Shown: positions 27,047-35,699 of the stretch, in pieces
Position numbering within the stretch: position 1 is the first letter of the stretch
Layout: each line of letters starts with the position of its first letter
Assembly (NCBI RefSeq): GCF_002102155.1
Contig: NZ_LQOU01000019.1
Span: 62,001 to 126,000 of the forward strand
Length of the DNA: 64,000 nucleotides
Source of the DNA: Mycobacterium europaeum
Lineage (GTDB): Bacteria > Actinomycetota > Actinomycetes > Mycobacteriales > Mycobacteriaceae
Direction of reading: 5' to 3'
The notes under the pieces: generated by a model
The model's input: the letters and a program-made list of their open reading frames with translations, nothing else
What the model was told of the DNA's origin: nothing
Databases searched by the model: none
Program-made: the position numbers and the translations under genes

Positions 27047-28543
27047 TCAGCCCGACGAGACGGCGGCCGCCTGGGTGCGGCGCGCCACCGCTTGGTAGTC
27101 GTCGTAGCGGAAATCCCTCATCTGCCGAAGATACTGCGTCGCGAAACCCGGGTACATCGACCCGTTGTATCCGTCCTCGGTGAGGTACCAACTGCGGCAG
27201 CCGGACATCCACGTCGTCTTCGTCAGGCGGCGCTGAATGTCGTCGTTGTGGCGCCGCTGGACCTCTTCGCGCACATCGAGATAGCGCAGGTCGTTCTCGA
27301 GGATGGCGGTGATGCCCCGCACCGCGTACTCCAGCTGACCCTCGATGTAGACCAGCAGGGAGTTGTGGCCCGGCCCGGAGTTGGGTCCGGTCATAACGAA
27401 CAGATTCGGATACCCGTGCACGTTGATGCTCTTGTAAGCCTGTGCGCCACCGGCCCATTCGTCGGCCAGCGACCGGCCGTCGAGCCCGGTGACCGCAAAC
27501 GGCGGACCGGTCAGGTGGACGTCGTAGCCGGTGGCGAAGACGACGCAGTCGAGCTGGTGCTCGATGCCGTCGCTGGTGCGGATGCCGGCCGGGCTCATGG
27601 TCGCGATCGGCCAGTCGATGAGCTTGCAGTTGTCGCGCTGCAGGGCGGGGTAGTAGTCGCTGGAGACCAGCATGCGCTTGCACCCCGGGCGGAAGTCCGG
27701 CGTCAGCTGGCGTCGCAGCCAGGGGTCCTTCACCTGCGCCCGCAGGTGTGCCCGCCCCAGGCGCGCGGCCACCGAAGTCAGCGGCGTGTCCCACACCAGC
27801 GCGGTGGCGCTGGCCTCGTGTCCCCAGAACAGGGCCTGACGGGCAAGGTGCTGGGCGGCAGGGACTTTGGCGAACAGGGCCTGCACGGCCGGCGGAGTGG
27901 CGGTGTCCAGGCGCGGCAACACCCAGCAGGGCGTGCGCTGGAACACCTTGACGAACCCGGCTTGCTTCACCAACTCGGGGATGATCTGGATCGCGCTGGC
28001 GCCGGTGCCGATCACGGCCACCCGCTTGCCCGCGAAATCGTAGCCGTGGTCCCAGCGGGCGCTGTGCACCTTGTGTCCGCGATAGCTGTCCAGGCCGCGA
28101 ATGTCGGGAAAGCTCACGTCCGACAGCGGGCCGGAGGCCAGCACGACGGTGCGCGCGCGGAATCGCTTGCGGCCCCTGGTGGTTGCGGTCCAGACCCCGG
28201 CAGCCTCGTCGAAGGCCAGGCCGCTGACCTCCTGGCCGAATCGGATGTGGCGGCGGATGTCGAATCTGGTCGCTATGTCCTCGAGGTGCCGGCAGATCTC
28301 CGGGGCGGGGGAGTAGGTGCGCGACCAGGCCGGGTTCTTGACGAACGAATACGAGTACAGCAGCGAGGGGACGTCGCAGCTGGCACCGGGATAGGTTGTG
28401 TCGCGCCAGGTTCCGCCAACCCGGTCACCGCGTTCCAGGATCACGATGTCGTCGACCCCGGCGTCGGCCAATCGGATGGCCGCGCCCAGTCCGGTGAAGC
28501 CGGCCCCGATGATGAGCACCGCGTGGGCGCGGTCGGTTGTCAT
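27047..28543 (-). CDS. Baeyer-Villiger type flavin monooxygenase (MymA/EthA-like)
   Basis: A 498-residue class B flavoprotein. The FAD Rossmann motif is IGAGFTGLGAAIRL at residue 10, the BVMO fingerprint appears as YRGHKVHSARWDH near residue 155 (FxGxxxHxxxWD variant), and the NADPH motif IGTGASAIQIIPEL follows. Length and motifs match MymA (Rv3083) and EthA of Mtb, which oxidise ketones or thioamides with NADPH and O2. It lies three bases from both its neighbours, in an operon with an SDR, a ferritin-like protein and an alpha/beta hydrolase, a set like the mymA operon. The substrate is unknown. Confidence 0.88.
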   Translation of the reverse strand: MTTDRAHAVLIIGAGFTGLGAAIRLADAGVDDIVILERGDRVGGTWRDTTYPGASCDVPSLLYSYSFVKNPAWSRTYSPAPEICRHLEDIATRFDIRRHIRFGQEVSGLAFDEAAGVWTATTRGRKRFRARTVVLASGPLSDVSFPDIRGLDSYRGHKVHSARWDHGYDFAGKRVAVIGTGASAIQIIPELVKQAGFVKVFQRTPCWVLPRLDTATPPAVQALFAKVPAAQHLARQALFWGHEASATALVWDTPLTSVAARLGRAHLRAQVKDPWLRRQLTPDFRPGCKRMLVSSDYYPALQRDNCKLIDWPIATMSPAGIRTSDGIEHQLDCVVFATGYDVHLTGPPFAVTGLDGRSLADEWAGGAQAYKSINVHGYPNLFVMTGPNSGPGHNSLLVYIEGQLEYAVRGITAILENDLRYLDVREEVQRRHNDDIQRRLTKTTWMSGCRSWYLTEDGYNGSMYPGFATQYLRQMRDFRYDDYQAVARRTQAAAVSSG

Positions 28544-28545
28544 GG

Positions 28546-29466
28546 TCAGGCCGCCGGCTTGTAGGTGAGTTCCTTGAACCAGCTGGGCACGGGCCTCAGC
28601 AGCGTCTTGGGGTAACGGTCCGACAGCCAGACCATCGAACCGGCCAGCAGCTGATAGGGATGCCGCGGATTGACGACCATGGCGCCATGCCGCTTGAGGA
28701 GCTGGTAGGTGGGCACCCGCCAGGTGTGTTCCCCGCGCTCGCCGAGCTGCTTGAACCGCTTGACCGCGTTGTTCAGCCGCTCGGGCTCCAGTCCCATCTC
28801 GGCCATCTCGCCGTAGATGCGTTTGAGCAGCGGAACGTACATGAGCATGCCGATGATGAGGCCCGGGGATGCCGTGCGGCCGACGAGTTCGATGGCCAGT
28901 CGGCGCGCCCTAGCGTGTCCGATCAGGTCGAGCACCTCGAAATCGACTGCGATGTGCCGCGATTCATCGTTGTTGATCTTCTCGAACACCTGGTGGCACA
29001 CCGGGTCTTCCACGGTGTCGAGCAAAAACTTCAGCAGCGCACCGTCGAGGGCCACCTCCAGCATCGGGATGACGGTGCCCAGCACGGACAGCGGCATGCT
29101 GTCGGCGAACGCGTCGAGCCACTCGATGGACAGCCGGATGTTGACGTTCGGCTCGGGTAGTTCCCCGTCGTCGAGCATCCCCCAGCGCTTCATGAGCGCC
29201 ATCTCGGCGTTGGCGTGGCGCTGCTCCTCGGCGTGGAAGTAGCGGTAAATCTCCGCCAGCGTCGGGTCGGGCGCCTTCTTGGCCAGCGCGGCGAATCCGC
29301 GGGCGCCGACGTTCTCGATCCAGCAGAGGTCGGCCATGAAGGCCTTGAGTTTGGGGCGGAATTCGTCCCGGATGGTCTCGGCGCCGGGCGCGCCCCAGTC
29401 GATGTCGGCGAGCGCCCATTGGCGATCCTTGATCTTGGCGAGCATGGCTTCCATGTCGATGGCCAC
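28546..29466 (-). CDS. Ferritin-like di-iron protein
   Basis: A 306-residue helical protein with two ExxH motifs expected of a di-iron carboxylate site (AEEQRHAN near residue 78 and DESRHIA near residue 160). This recalls ferritin-like oxygenases or aldehyde-deformylating/N-oxygenase relatives, but I cannot choose among them. It sits between the SDR and the BVMO in the same operon. It may be an oxygenase of the same lipid pathway. No signal peptide. Confidence 0.75.
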   Translation of the reverse strand: MAIDMEAMLAKIKDRQWALADIDWGAPGAETIRDEFRPKLKAFMADLCWIENVGARGFAALAKKAPDPTLAEIYRYFHAEEQRHANAEMALMKRWGMLDDGELPEPNVNIRLSIEWLDAFADSMPLSVLGTVIPMLEVALDGALLKFLLDTVEDPVCHQVFEKINNDESRHIAVDFEVLDLIGHARARRLAIELVGRTASPGLIIGMLMYVPLLKRIYGEMAEMGLEPERLNNAVKRFKQLGERGEHTWRVPTYQLLKRHGAMVVNPRHPYQLLAGSMVWLSDRYPKTLLRPVPSWFKELTYKPAA

Positions 29467-29491
29467 CGGGAGCTCCTTAGCGTCGGGTGGA

Positions 29492-30340
29492 TCAGGGCAC
29501 GTTGATGCGGGAAATCAGGCCGGCCGCACGCGTATAGGCCTGCGGGGCCATGCGTTTGACACTCCAGCCGATCTTGGCGTCGAGTTGCGGCATGCAGTAC
29601 AGCTCGCCGCGGTCGTGGGCGTCCAGGCAGATCCGCGCGACCTTGTCCGCCGAGAATCCGGTCCAGCGCATCAGCTTGTTGGCCAGCTCGCTGGATTCCT
29701 CGCTGATGCGCCCGGACTCGATGATGTTGGTCTTCACGAAGGTCGGGCACAGCACGGTGACTCTCACCCGAGTGCCGGCCAGTTCGGCGGCCAGGGTCTC
29801 GGACAGGGAGAGCACCCCGGCCTTGCTGACGTTGTAGGCGGCCATGCCCGGGGCCGCACCGAACGCCGCCGCGGAGGCGACGTTGATGATGCCGCGGGGT
29901 GCCTGCGAGCGACCTGCTTCCCGCAGGATCGGGGTGAACACGTGGCAGCCGTGGATCGGACCCCACAAATTGATGCCCAGCGTCCACACCCAATCGTCCA
30001 GCGGCGCATCGCCGATGGCCGCGCCGCCGGCGCCGACCCCGGCGTTGTTGATCACCAGGGTGGGCGGCCCCGAAAACCACTCCTGTGACCGCTCGGCCAG
30101 CGCCTGGACGTCGTCGAACTTCGAGACGTCACAACGGACGGCCACCGCTTTGCCGCCCTGTTCGGTGATCGCGTCGGCCGTCCTTTGGGCGGCGGCTTCG
30201 TCGATGTCACTGCAGACGACCGCGCCGCCGCGGCGCCCGAGCTCGACGGCGAACGCCGCACCGATTCCGCTGCCGGCGCCGGTCACCACCGCCGACGCGC
30301 TCCGGCTGGTCTTGGATCTGCCCAGCAGCCAGTCCAGCAT
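29492..30340 (-). CDS. Short-chain dehydrogenase/reductase
   Basis: A 282-residue classical SDR. Cofactor motif TGAGSGIG at about 20, then NNAG at about 95, and the catalytic Ser with YNVSK at about 155-170. Asp at the end of the second strand (CSDIDE) suggests NAD rather than NADP. It starts three bases after the mbtJ stop. In the mymA operon a comparable SDR (SadH) accompanies the monooxygenase; the alcohol or ketone handled here is unknown. Confidence 0.88.
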   Translation of the reverse strand: MLDWLLGRSKTSRSASAVVTGAGSGIGAAFAVELGRRGGAVVCSDIDEAAAQRTADAITEQGGKAVAVRCDVSKFDDVQALAERSQEWFSGPPTLVINNAGVGAGGAAIGDAPLDDWVWTLGINLWGPIHGCHVFTPILREAGRSQAPRGIINVASAAAFGAAPGMAAYNVSKAGVLSLSETLAAELAGTRVRVTVLCPTFVKTNIIESGRISEESSELANKLMRWTGFSADKVARICLDAHDRGELYCMPQLDAKIGWSVKRMAPQAYTRAAGLISRINVP

Positions 30341-30343
30341 TCC

Positions 30344-31354
30344 TCAGTGGACCTCCTGGGCGAGCGCCCGCGCGTCCTGCAAGGCGTGGGCGATGAACCG
30401 CGCGACGTAGGTCACGGCCTTGGCGGCTTCTGGCGTCAGGCGCGGCAGCGCTTGAAAGACGTGCACCTGGTGTGGCCAGATCTGGAGCTCGCATCGCCCG
30501 CCCGCCGTTCGGATGTCGGCGGCGAGCCGACGCGCGTCGTCCTGGAGCATCTCCGCGCCGCCGGCCTGGATCAAGGTCTGCGGAAGTGGCGGCCCGCCGG
30601 CCACGTTCAGCGTCAGCCGTTGGTGGGCGGGATCGAGGCCGGCGTGATACATGGCGACCAGGCGGGCCGCGTCGGCGGCCCGGATCGCCGGGTCGCGGCG
30701 TATCCGTTCCCGCGCGAGGCACAGCGCGAAGGTGATGTCGTAGAGCGGAGAGAACAGCGCGAGCGCGGCGGGGTGCTCGGCCGTGACCTCCGGTTGCAGC
30801 AGCATGTCGACGGCGAGGTGCCCGCCGGCCGAATCTCCGGCGATCACAATTTGTTTCGGCGATATATTGCAGGCTCTGACCAGCCAGTCCCAGCCCGCCC
30901 GGACGTCGTCGGCGGCGGCGGGAAAGCGGTGGCGGGGTGCCAGCCGGTAGTCGACGCAGAACACCGGCAAGCCGGTCAGGGACGACAGCCAAGATGTCAA
31001 CCGCCGGTGCGTCTTTGGCGAGCACACGGCGTAGCCGCTGCCGTGCACGTAGTAGATGGCACCCGCTTTTGTTGATGGAACCAGGTTTTCGCTGGTGGGT
31101 GTGCGTGGCCCGTAGACCCACTCGCCCTTCAGGCGGCGGCCGTCGGGCAGCCTCGTGTCGACGTGTTTGACGCGTGTGCCGGCAAGCGGCGGGCCGAGGG
31201 TTCCCATTATTCCGGCGATGATCCGGCGAGACAGCCACAAGCCCCATGCCCGCTCGGGTGGGAGCAGGCCGGTCACTGGCCGCAGGGTGTAAGTACTTAC
31301 CGCTGCCGCACCGCGGGACCGCAATGACCCGCGAGCCGGAACACCGTCCGTCAT
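30344..31354 (-). CDS. mbtJ: Alpha/beta hydrolase MbtJ (hormone-sensitive lipase family)
   Basis: A 336-residue esterase-type hydrolase. The oxyanion motif is YVHGSGYAVCSP near residue 100, the nucleophile elbow GDSAGG near 175, and the acid/His region ends in HQVHVFQALP. The segment LRPVTGLLPPERAWGLW and the following RRIIAGIMGT closely resemble the start of Mtb MbtJ (306 residues), so orthology is likely; the first ~20 residues here are extra and the true start may be further in. MbtJ is a putative acetyl hydrolase whose role in mycobactin synthesis is unproven. Here it heads an operon with SDR, ferritin-like, BVMO and MerR genes. Confidence 0.78.
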   Translation of the reverse strand: MTDGVPARGSLRSRGAAAVSTYTLRPVTGLLPPERAWGLWLSRRIIAGIMGTLGPPLAGTRVKHVDTRLPDGRRLKGEWVYGPRTPTSENLVPSTKAGAIYYVHGSGYAVCSPKTHRRLTSWLSSLTGLPVFCVDYRLAPRHRFPAAADDVRAGWDWLVRACNISPKQIVIAGDSAGGHLAVDMLLQPEVTAEHPAALALFSPLYDITFALCLARERIRRDPAIRAADAARLVAMYHAGLDPAHQRLTLNVAGGPPLPQTLIQAGGAEMLQDDARRLAADIRTAGGRCELQIWPHQVHVFQALPRLTPEAAKAVTYVARFIAHALQDARALAQEVH

Positions 31355-31538
31355 GCCACGCAGTCAACAACAAATGGTGACATTAGTCAATGGCAGCTTT
31401 TGGGCCCGTCTGCAAAGTCGGGCAACGTGCAGCCGGCCGGCGCGCACACGTCCGTGGGGATCAGGTTGCCGGCTTTGATTGCGGGGGGCAAGCAAAAGCC
31501 GTTGCTATTAGGCGTGTTTCGGCTCGGATGGGGCTGGG

Positions 31539-32792
31539 CTAACCGGCCTGGTTGTTGGGCGGGGGTTGCGGTTGGAAGGGCTCATACCACCACCAGTCGG
31601 CGCGTTCGCCGGTGGGTCCGGGGCACGGCGCGACGGCGGGTGGGGCAAGGGTGGGTGGGCGCGCGAGTGACGCTGCGCCAAGTGGTTTCCCGCAGCTGTC
31701 GGTGACGGTCAGTTGGGTTGGGGGTCCGGCGATGGTGATCAGGCCGCGGTGGTGCAGCCGGTGGTGATAAGGGCAGACCAGCACCAGGTTGGCCAACTCG
31801 GTGGGGCCGCCGTCTTCCCAGTGCCGGATGTGATGCGCGTGCAGCCCACGCGTAGCGCCACAGCCGGGAACCGCGCACATGCGGTGGCGATACTCCAGCG
31901 CGCGGCGAAGCCGCCGGCTGATCGTGCGCGTCGCCCGGCCGGCGCCGATGGGCTCGCCGTCACGTTCGAACCAGACCTCACACGTGGCATCACAGGTCAG
32001 GTAGCGGCGTTCGGCCTGGGTGAGCAGCGGACCCAGATGCAGCGCCGCGGCGGGCTGCTCAAGGTCGAGATGCACGATCACCGTGGTGTGCTGCCCGTGC
32101 GGCCGCCGTGCCACGTCGGCGTCCCAGCCGGTCTCGACCAGACGCAGAAATGCCTCGAGGGTGCCCGGCACTGGCGGTGCGATCTCTGCTGACATATCGC
32201 CCTTGCCGCGGTCGTGTTTCCACTCGGCGATCAGTGCATCACGATGAGACGCCAAGGCGGCGTCGAACTTCGCCGCGTCCAGGTGCGGCAGCCTGATGCG
32301 CCAACAGGTGAACTCCTCGTCGGCGGTCTTGGTGATCGCCGGCTGCGGTTGCGGCCGAGTTTCGGGTTCGGGTCGTGGTTCTAACCTGACCGCGGTGCGC
32401 AGCTGGTTGACCGTGGCGCAATGCGCCAACTGCGCGTAATGCTCATCGGATCCGTCACCGGCGCGCGCGGCGATGACGCCGAGTTGATCCAGCGACAACC
32501 GACCTTCCCGCATGCCCTGGGCGCAGCGCGGAAACGCCTCCAGCCGGCGTGCCACGGTGCTGATCGTGTGGGCGTTGGCCGACGACAAGCCCAGCTTCCA
32601 GGCCACCAACGCCGCCACCGACCGCGCACCCGTGGCACCGCACAACTCGTCGCGATCCAGCTCGGCGACGATCTCCACGATGCGCCCGTCAATCGCATTG
32701 CGCTGGCCGGCCAACTCCGCCAACTCCTCGAACAACACATCAAGACGCTCGACGGGACTCACCACCACGGGAGGCGATGCGGTCGAAGACAT
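31539..32792 (-). CDS. REP13E12-family DUF222/HNH endonuclease protein
   Basis: A 417-residue member of the 13E12 repeat family: an N-terminal DUF222 helical domain (about 15-290) and a C-terminal HNH nuclease motif (CAVPGCGATRGLHAHHIRHW, then LVLVCPYHHRLHHRG, about 330-375). ATG 32792 is chosen; the upstream open frame has no domain. The family is repeated in mycobacterial genomes and serves as a mobile or phage-associated element. Here it sits in the DNA inserted between mbtJ and mbtA. The C-terminal ~70 residues are Pro-rich. No integrase or flanking repeats are seen. Confidence 0.9.
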   Translation of the reverse strand: MSSTASPPVVVSPVERLDVLFEELAELAGQRNAIDGRIVEIVAELDRDELCGATGARSVAALVAWKLGLSSANAHTISTVARRLEAFPRCAQGMREGRLSLDQLGVIAARAGDGSDEHYAQLAHCATVNQLRTAVRLEPRPEPETRPQPQPAITKTADEEFTCWRIRLPHLDAAKFDAALASHRDALIAEWKHDRGKGDMSAEIAPPVPGTLEAFLRLVETGWDADVARRPHGQHTTVIVHLDLEQPAAALHLGPLLTQAERRYLTCDATCEVWFERDGEPIGAGRATRTISRRLRRALEYRHRMCAVPGCGATRGLHAHHIRHWEDGGPTELANLVLVCPYHHRLHHRGLITIAGPPTQLTVTDSCGKPLGAASLARPPTLAPPAVAPCPGPTGERADWWWYEPFQPQPPPNNQAG

Positions 32793-33029
32793 AACCACAT
32801 CATCGCAGCCACCCCCGACAAGTCCCGCCGGACAACCTGATTGCTTTCGCCGGACCGGTTTACCGGGGATTCTTCGCATTGGATGCGGGGGCATGGCGCT
32901 TCTTCGGCGGCGATGCCCCCCATCGGCCGGGCACGGCATAACGACGGGACGTCTTTGACGACAGCGTCGACGAAGCTGTCAGGGATTCCTGGCTGTGCTG
33001 CACAGCCGTGTCGACGCCTTGGGGGGAAG

Positions 33030-34277
33030 TCAGCTCATCCGCGGTCCGCCGAAGCCCGGAACCGTGCCGACCGGGATCACGGCGAGCGCGATGGCGAGAA
33101 GAGCGAACGAGCGCAACGCTTTCGGCGAGGGTTCCTGTTCGATCTCCGGTCGGCGCGCCGCGAAGAGGATGAACACCACGCCGACATCGAATGCCACGAC
33201 CGTGAGCCAGCGGGTCCAGTCGTAGCCGGTCAGGAAGACCGGGCCGACCGACAGCAGTGCGGCGATGACCCAGGCGATCCGCCCGCGCAGCGCCGCGGCG
33301 AACGCGTGCAGCGGCACGCCCGAAGCGGTGCCGAGGCCCCACATCGTCGCCACGACGGCAGCCGCACCGAACAGCGCGGACATGGCCAGGCCGACTATTC
33401 CGATGTGACCGACGGTCCGGATGGCATCGCCGATTCCGCTGTCGTAGTTCGGCATCACATTGCGGCACACCCAGTCGTGGTAGTCGGTCTGCCTCGGTCG
33501 TCCGTCAATCACGTAGCGCAGCAACGTGGTCGGCGACGTCACGGTGGCGAACGGGTTGGGCATCAGGCGGTGGGGAACCGACCCGCACAGTTGCGCCCCG
33601 ACGTCGTGGCGACCGAACACCGCCACGCCGGCCGTCGTGACGACGCCGGGCACCACCGCCAGCAGCGCGCCCAGCCCCCTTTTCAGGGCGCCGCCCAGGA
33701 CGATGACCGCCAGCACGGCGCCCAACGCGAACTGCAAACCCACCGCCTCGTGCACGAGCGTCAACGCCGCGGTCGCCGCGCCGTAGGCCGCGCACCACGC
33801 CGTCGCCACGGCGCGCGAACGTGCGACCAGCAGCGCGCAGGAGAACAGCGCCAGGGCCGCCGCACCGAACAGGTCCGGCCGGGCCGAATAGGCCGCAAAC
33901 GGGATACCGAAGGGCAGCAACGGAATCAGCATCGCAACCAGCAACCTGCGCCCAGACCAAGGTCGACCGGCGAGCACCACACCCGCGACCGTCGCCAGAG
34001 CGCACAGGTACACCGCCGTCGACAGCCACCGCAGGCCCAGCGCGACCGCGAAGTAATGGCCCGGCGCCGCCCGCACCAGCTCGCCGGCGAGCCCCCGGCG
34101 CACGAAGCCGTGTGCGTAATCGGCCGCGTAGTAGGACATCCAGTACACGTCGAGCGGAACGACCTTGATGGCGAACCACAGCACCGCCACCGCCCAGGCC
34201 GCGATCCCGGCGCCGATACCCACGTACCTGAGGCGGGACGCGTGTTCGTCCGGCCCGAGGTCGACGTTCGCCGTCAA
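33030..34277 (-). CDS. Polytopic membrane protein of an acyltransferase operon
   Basis: A 415-residue protein with about ten hydrophobic segments and short loops, no signal peptide and no recognised catalytic motif. TTG 34277 overlaps the stop of the upstream gene (TTGA) behind a GAGGGG, so the two are translationally coupled; a longer open frame from 34334 exists but would run inside the upstream gene. A conserved-looking loop after helix 1 (MSYYAADYAHGFVRRGLAGE) resembles membrane glycosyltransferase-like or lipid transport proteins, but I cannot assign it. Context suggests transport or modification of an acylated glycolipid. Confidence 0.7.
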   Translation of the reverse strand: MTANVDLGPDEHASRLRYVGIGAGIAAWAVAVLWFAIKVVPLDVYWMSYYAADYAHGFVRRGLAGELVRAAPGHYFAVALGLRWLSTAVYLCALATVAGVVLAGRPWSGRRLLVAMLIPLLPFGIPFAAYSARPDLFGAAALALFSCALLVARSRAVATAWCAAYGAATAALTLVHEAVGLQFALGAVLAVIVLGGALKRGLGALLAVVPGVVTTAGVAVFGRHDVGAQLCGSVPHRLMPNPFATVTSPTTLLRYVIDGRPRQTDYHDWVCRNVMPNYDSGIGDAIRTVGHIGIVGLAMSALFGAAAVVATMWGLGTASGVPLHAFAAALRGRIAWVIAALLSVGPVFLTGYDWTRWLTVVAFDVGVVFILFAARRPEIEQEPSPKALRSFALLAIALAVIPVGTVPGFGGPRMS

Positions 34278-35611
34278 ACCCGCCCCTCGTAGCCGGTGGT
34301 GGCAAACAGCTGCAGATCGGCCAGGGCGCTGCACGCGATCTCTCGGATGTTCGCCGCGCCGTTGTCGGTGTCGCCGCGGCCCGCGATGACGTTGAGAAAC
34401 CGGCTGCCGTTGATGGTTCCCGTGCTGCAGAACAATTGGCCTTGCGTGTGCTCGACGCGGCCGGGGGTGATGCCCTGTTCGGCCAGGCGGATGCAGACCT
34501 CGGCGGCGTCCTCACCGTCGATGCGGCCAACCGCTGCGTCGAGGCTTCCGAGGTTGGAACAGCCGACCGGAAGCCGGCCGGTCGACATCGCAACCCCTTC
34601 GGCGGCCCGGACCAGCCTGCGCGGGGTGTACGGGACGAGCGGCAACGCCGCGAGCATCTCGTTGGGTTGCCGTTGCAGCGACGTCAGCAGCCGTTTGATT
34701 TCCGCACGCGCGCAGCTCAAGTCGTGGGTCACCGCCGTTGCGTCAACGGCGAAGGTGATCGAGGTCAGTGCGTTGGCGCGGTCGTCGTTGCCGGTGCGGT
34801 CGCTGACCGGGAGCACGACCGTCACCGACTTTCCCTCGGGGAGCACCCTGCCCATCCGGTGGGCCAGGCGGGCCGCGAACGCGACGAAGAGGGTGTTGGC
34901 GCTTCCATTCAGACTGCGCGCACGCGCTTCCCATGCCGCGGCGTCGGTTTGCAACGTCACCGACTCCAGTGCCGTGCGGTCCTCGTCAGCGGGGGACAAT
35001 GAGCCGGGCCGCCGCTCCCCACGGGGGCCTGCCGGGTTGTTGAGCATGATGACGAGCGTCGCGATCAGCGCACGGATGGCCGCCGGCAGGCCGCGTACGG
35101 CATCGGTCAGGTCCGCGGAAACGGCGCGCAGCCGGCCCCGCGAATGCGGCTGTGGGTAGCCGAAATCGCGTGTCTCCCCTTTGACCGCTTCGGTTACTGC
35201 CGTGATGAGCCCGAGTCCGTCGACGACGCAATGTGATGCCACCAAGGTGACGGCCGCACCGCCGTCGTCCAACGGCAAGAGGCCCAGGTGAAACACCGGC
35301 CCGCACTCGGGATCGACGCGAACCTGTGCGCGCCTTTCGACCCACGCGCCGATCTGCGACCGCGGTTGTCGTGGTTCCAGCGCGATGTCGGGTGAGCGGT
35401 TGTCGAGCACCCAGCGATGACGCCCGAACGGCACCGGCGAACGCTCGATGCGGCGGCCGAGCAGACCGGCACCGAGATCGTCGTTGAAGCTTCTCAGCGC
35501 ATCGAGGTGCACGTCGCGGTCGTACACCCAGGTGCACTGCACCGTACTGCCTTGACCGGTGGCCCGCAGCCGCAAGAAGGCGGCCTGGTCCAGAAACGCC
35601 AGCCTGGTCAT
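34274..35611 (-). CDS. Condensation-domain-like acyltransferase
   Basis: A 445-residue stand-alone protein with the chloramphenicol acetyltransferase/NRPS condensation fold. The active-site motif is ASHCVVDGLGLI near residue 128 (HxxxDG, with the first His of HHxxxDG replaced by Ser). The late structural motif PVSDRTGNDDRAN lies near residue 270. This architecture matches polyketide-associated (PapA) and wax-ester-type acyltransferases that esterify lipids. It lies 88 bases downstream of a second PapA-like gene and overlaps the membrane protein gene. Confidence 0.78.
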   Translation of the reverse strand: MTRLAFLDQAAFLRLRATGQGSTVQCTWVYDRDVHLDALRSFNDDLGAGLLGRRIERSPVPFGRHRWVLDNRSPDIALEPRQPRSQIGAWVERRAQVRVDPECGPVFHLGLLPLDDGGAAVTLVASHCVVDGLGLITAVTEAVKGETRDFGYPQPHSRGRLRAVSADLTDAVRGLPAAIRALIATLVIMLNNPAGPRGERRPGSLSPADEDRTALESVTLQTDAAAWEARARSLNGSANTLFVAFAARLAHRMGRVLPEGKSVTVVLPVSDRTGNDDRANALTSITFAVDATAVTHDLSCARAEIKRLLTSLQRQPNEMLAALPLVPYTPRRLVRAAEGVAMSTGRLPVGCSNLGSLDAAVGRIDGEDAAEVCIRLAEQGITPGRVEHTQGQLFCSTGTINGSRFLNVIAGRGDTDNGAANIREIACSALADLQLFATTGYEGRV

Positions 35612-35699
35612 CGGCGCCCCGCTTCGACCGCTCGAGGCCGGCCCGCGAGTGCCGCGGCGCCTTCGGTACCGAGACCTCCGGCAGGAGAACGGAACTGCA

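Noticed and set aside
31539-32792. REP13E12 gene as part of a prophage
   Set aside because: No integrase, structural phage genes, att-like repeats or tRNA gene nearby; only the HNH gene can be supported.
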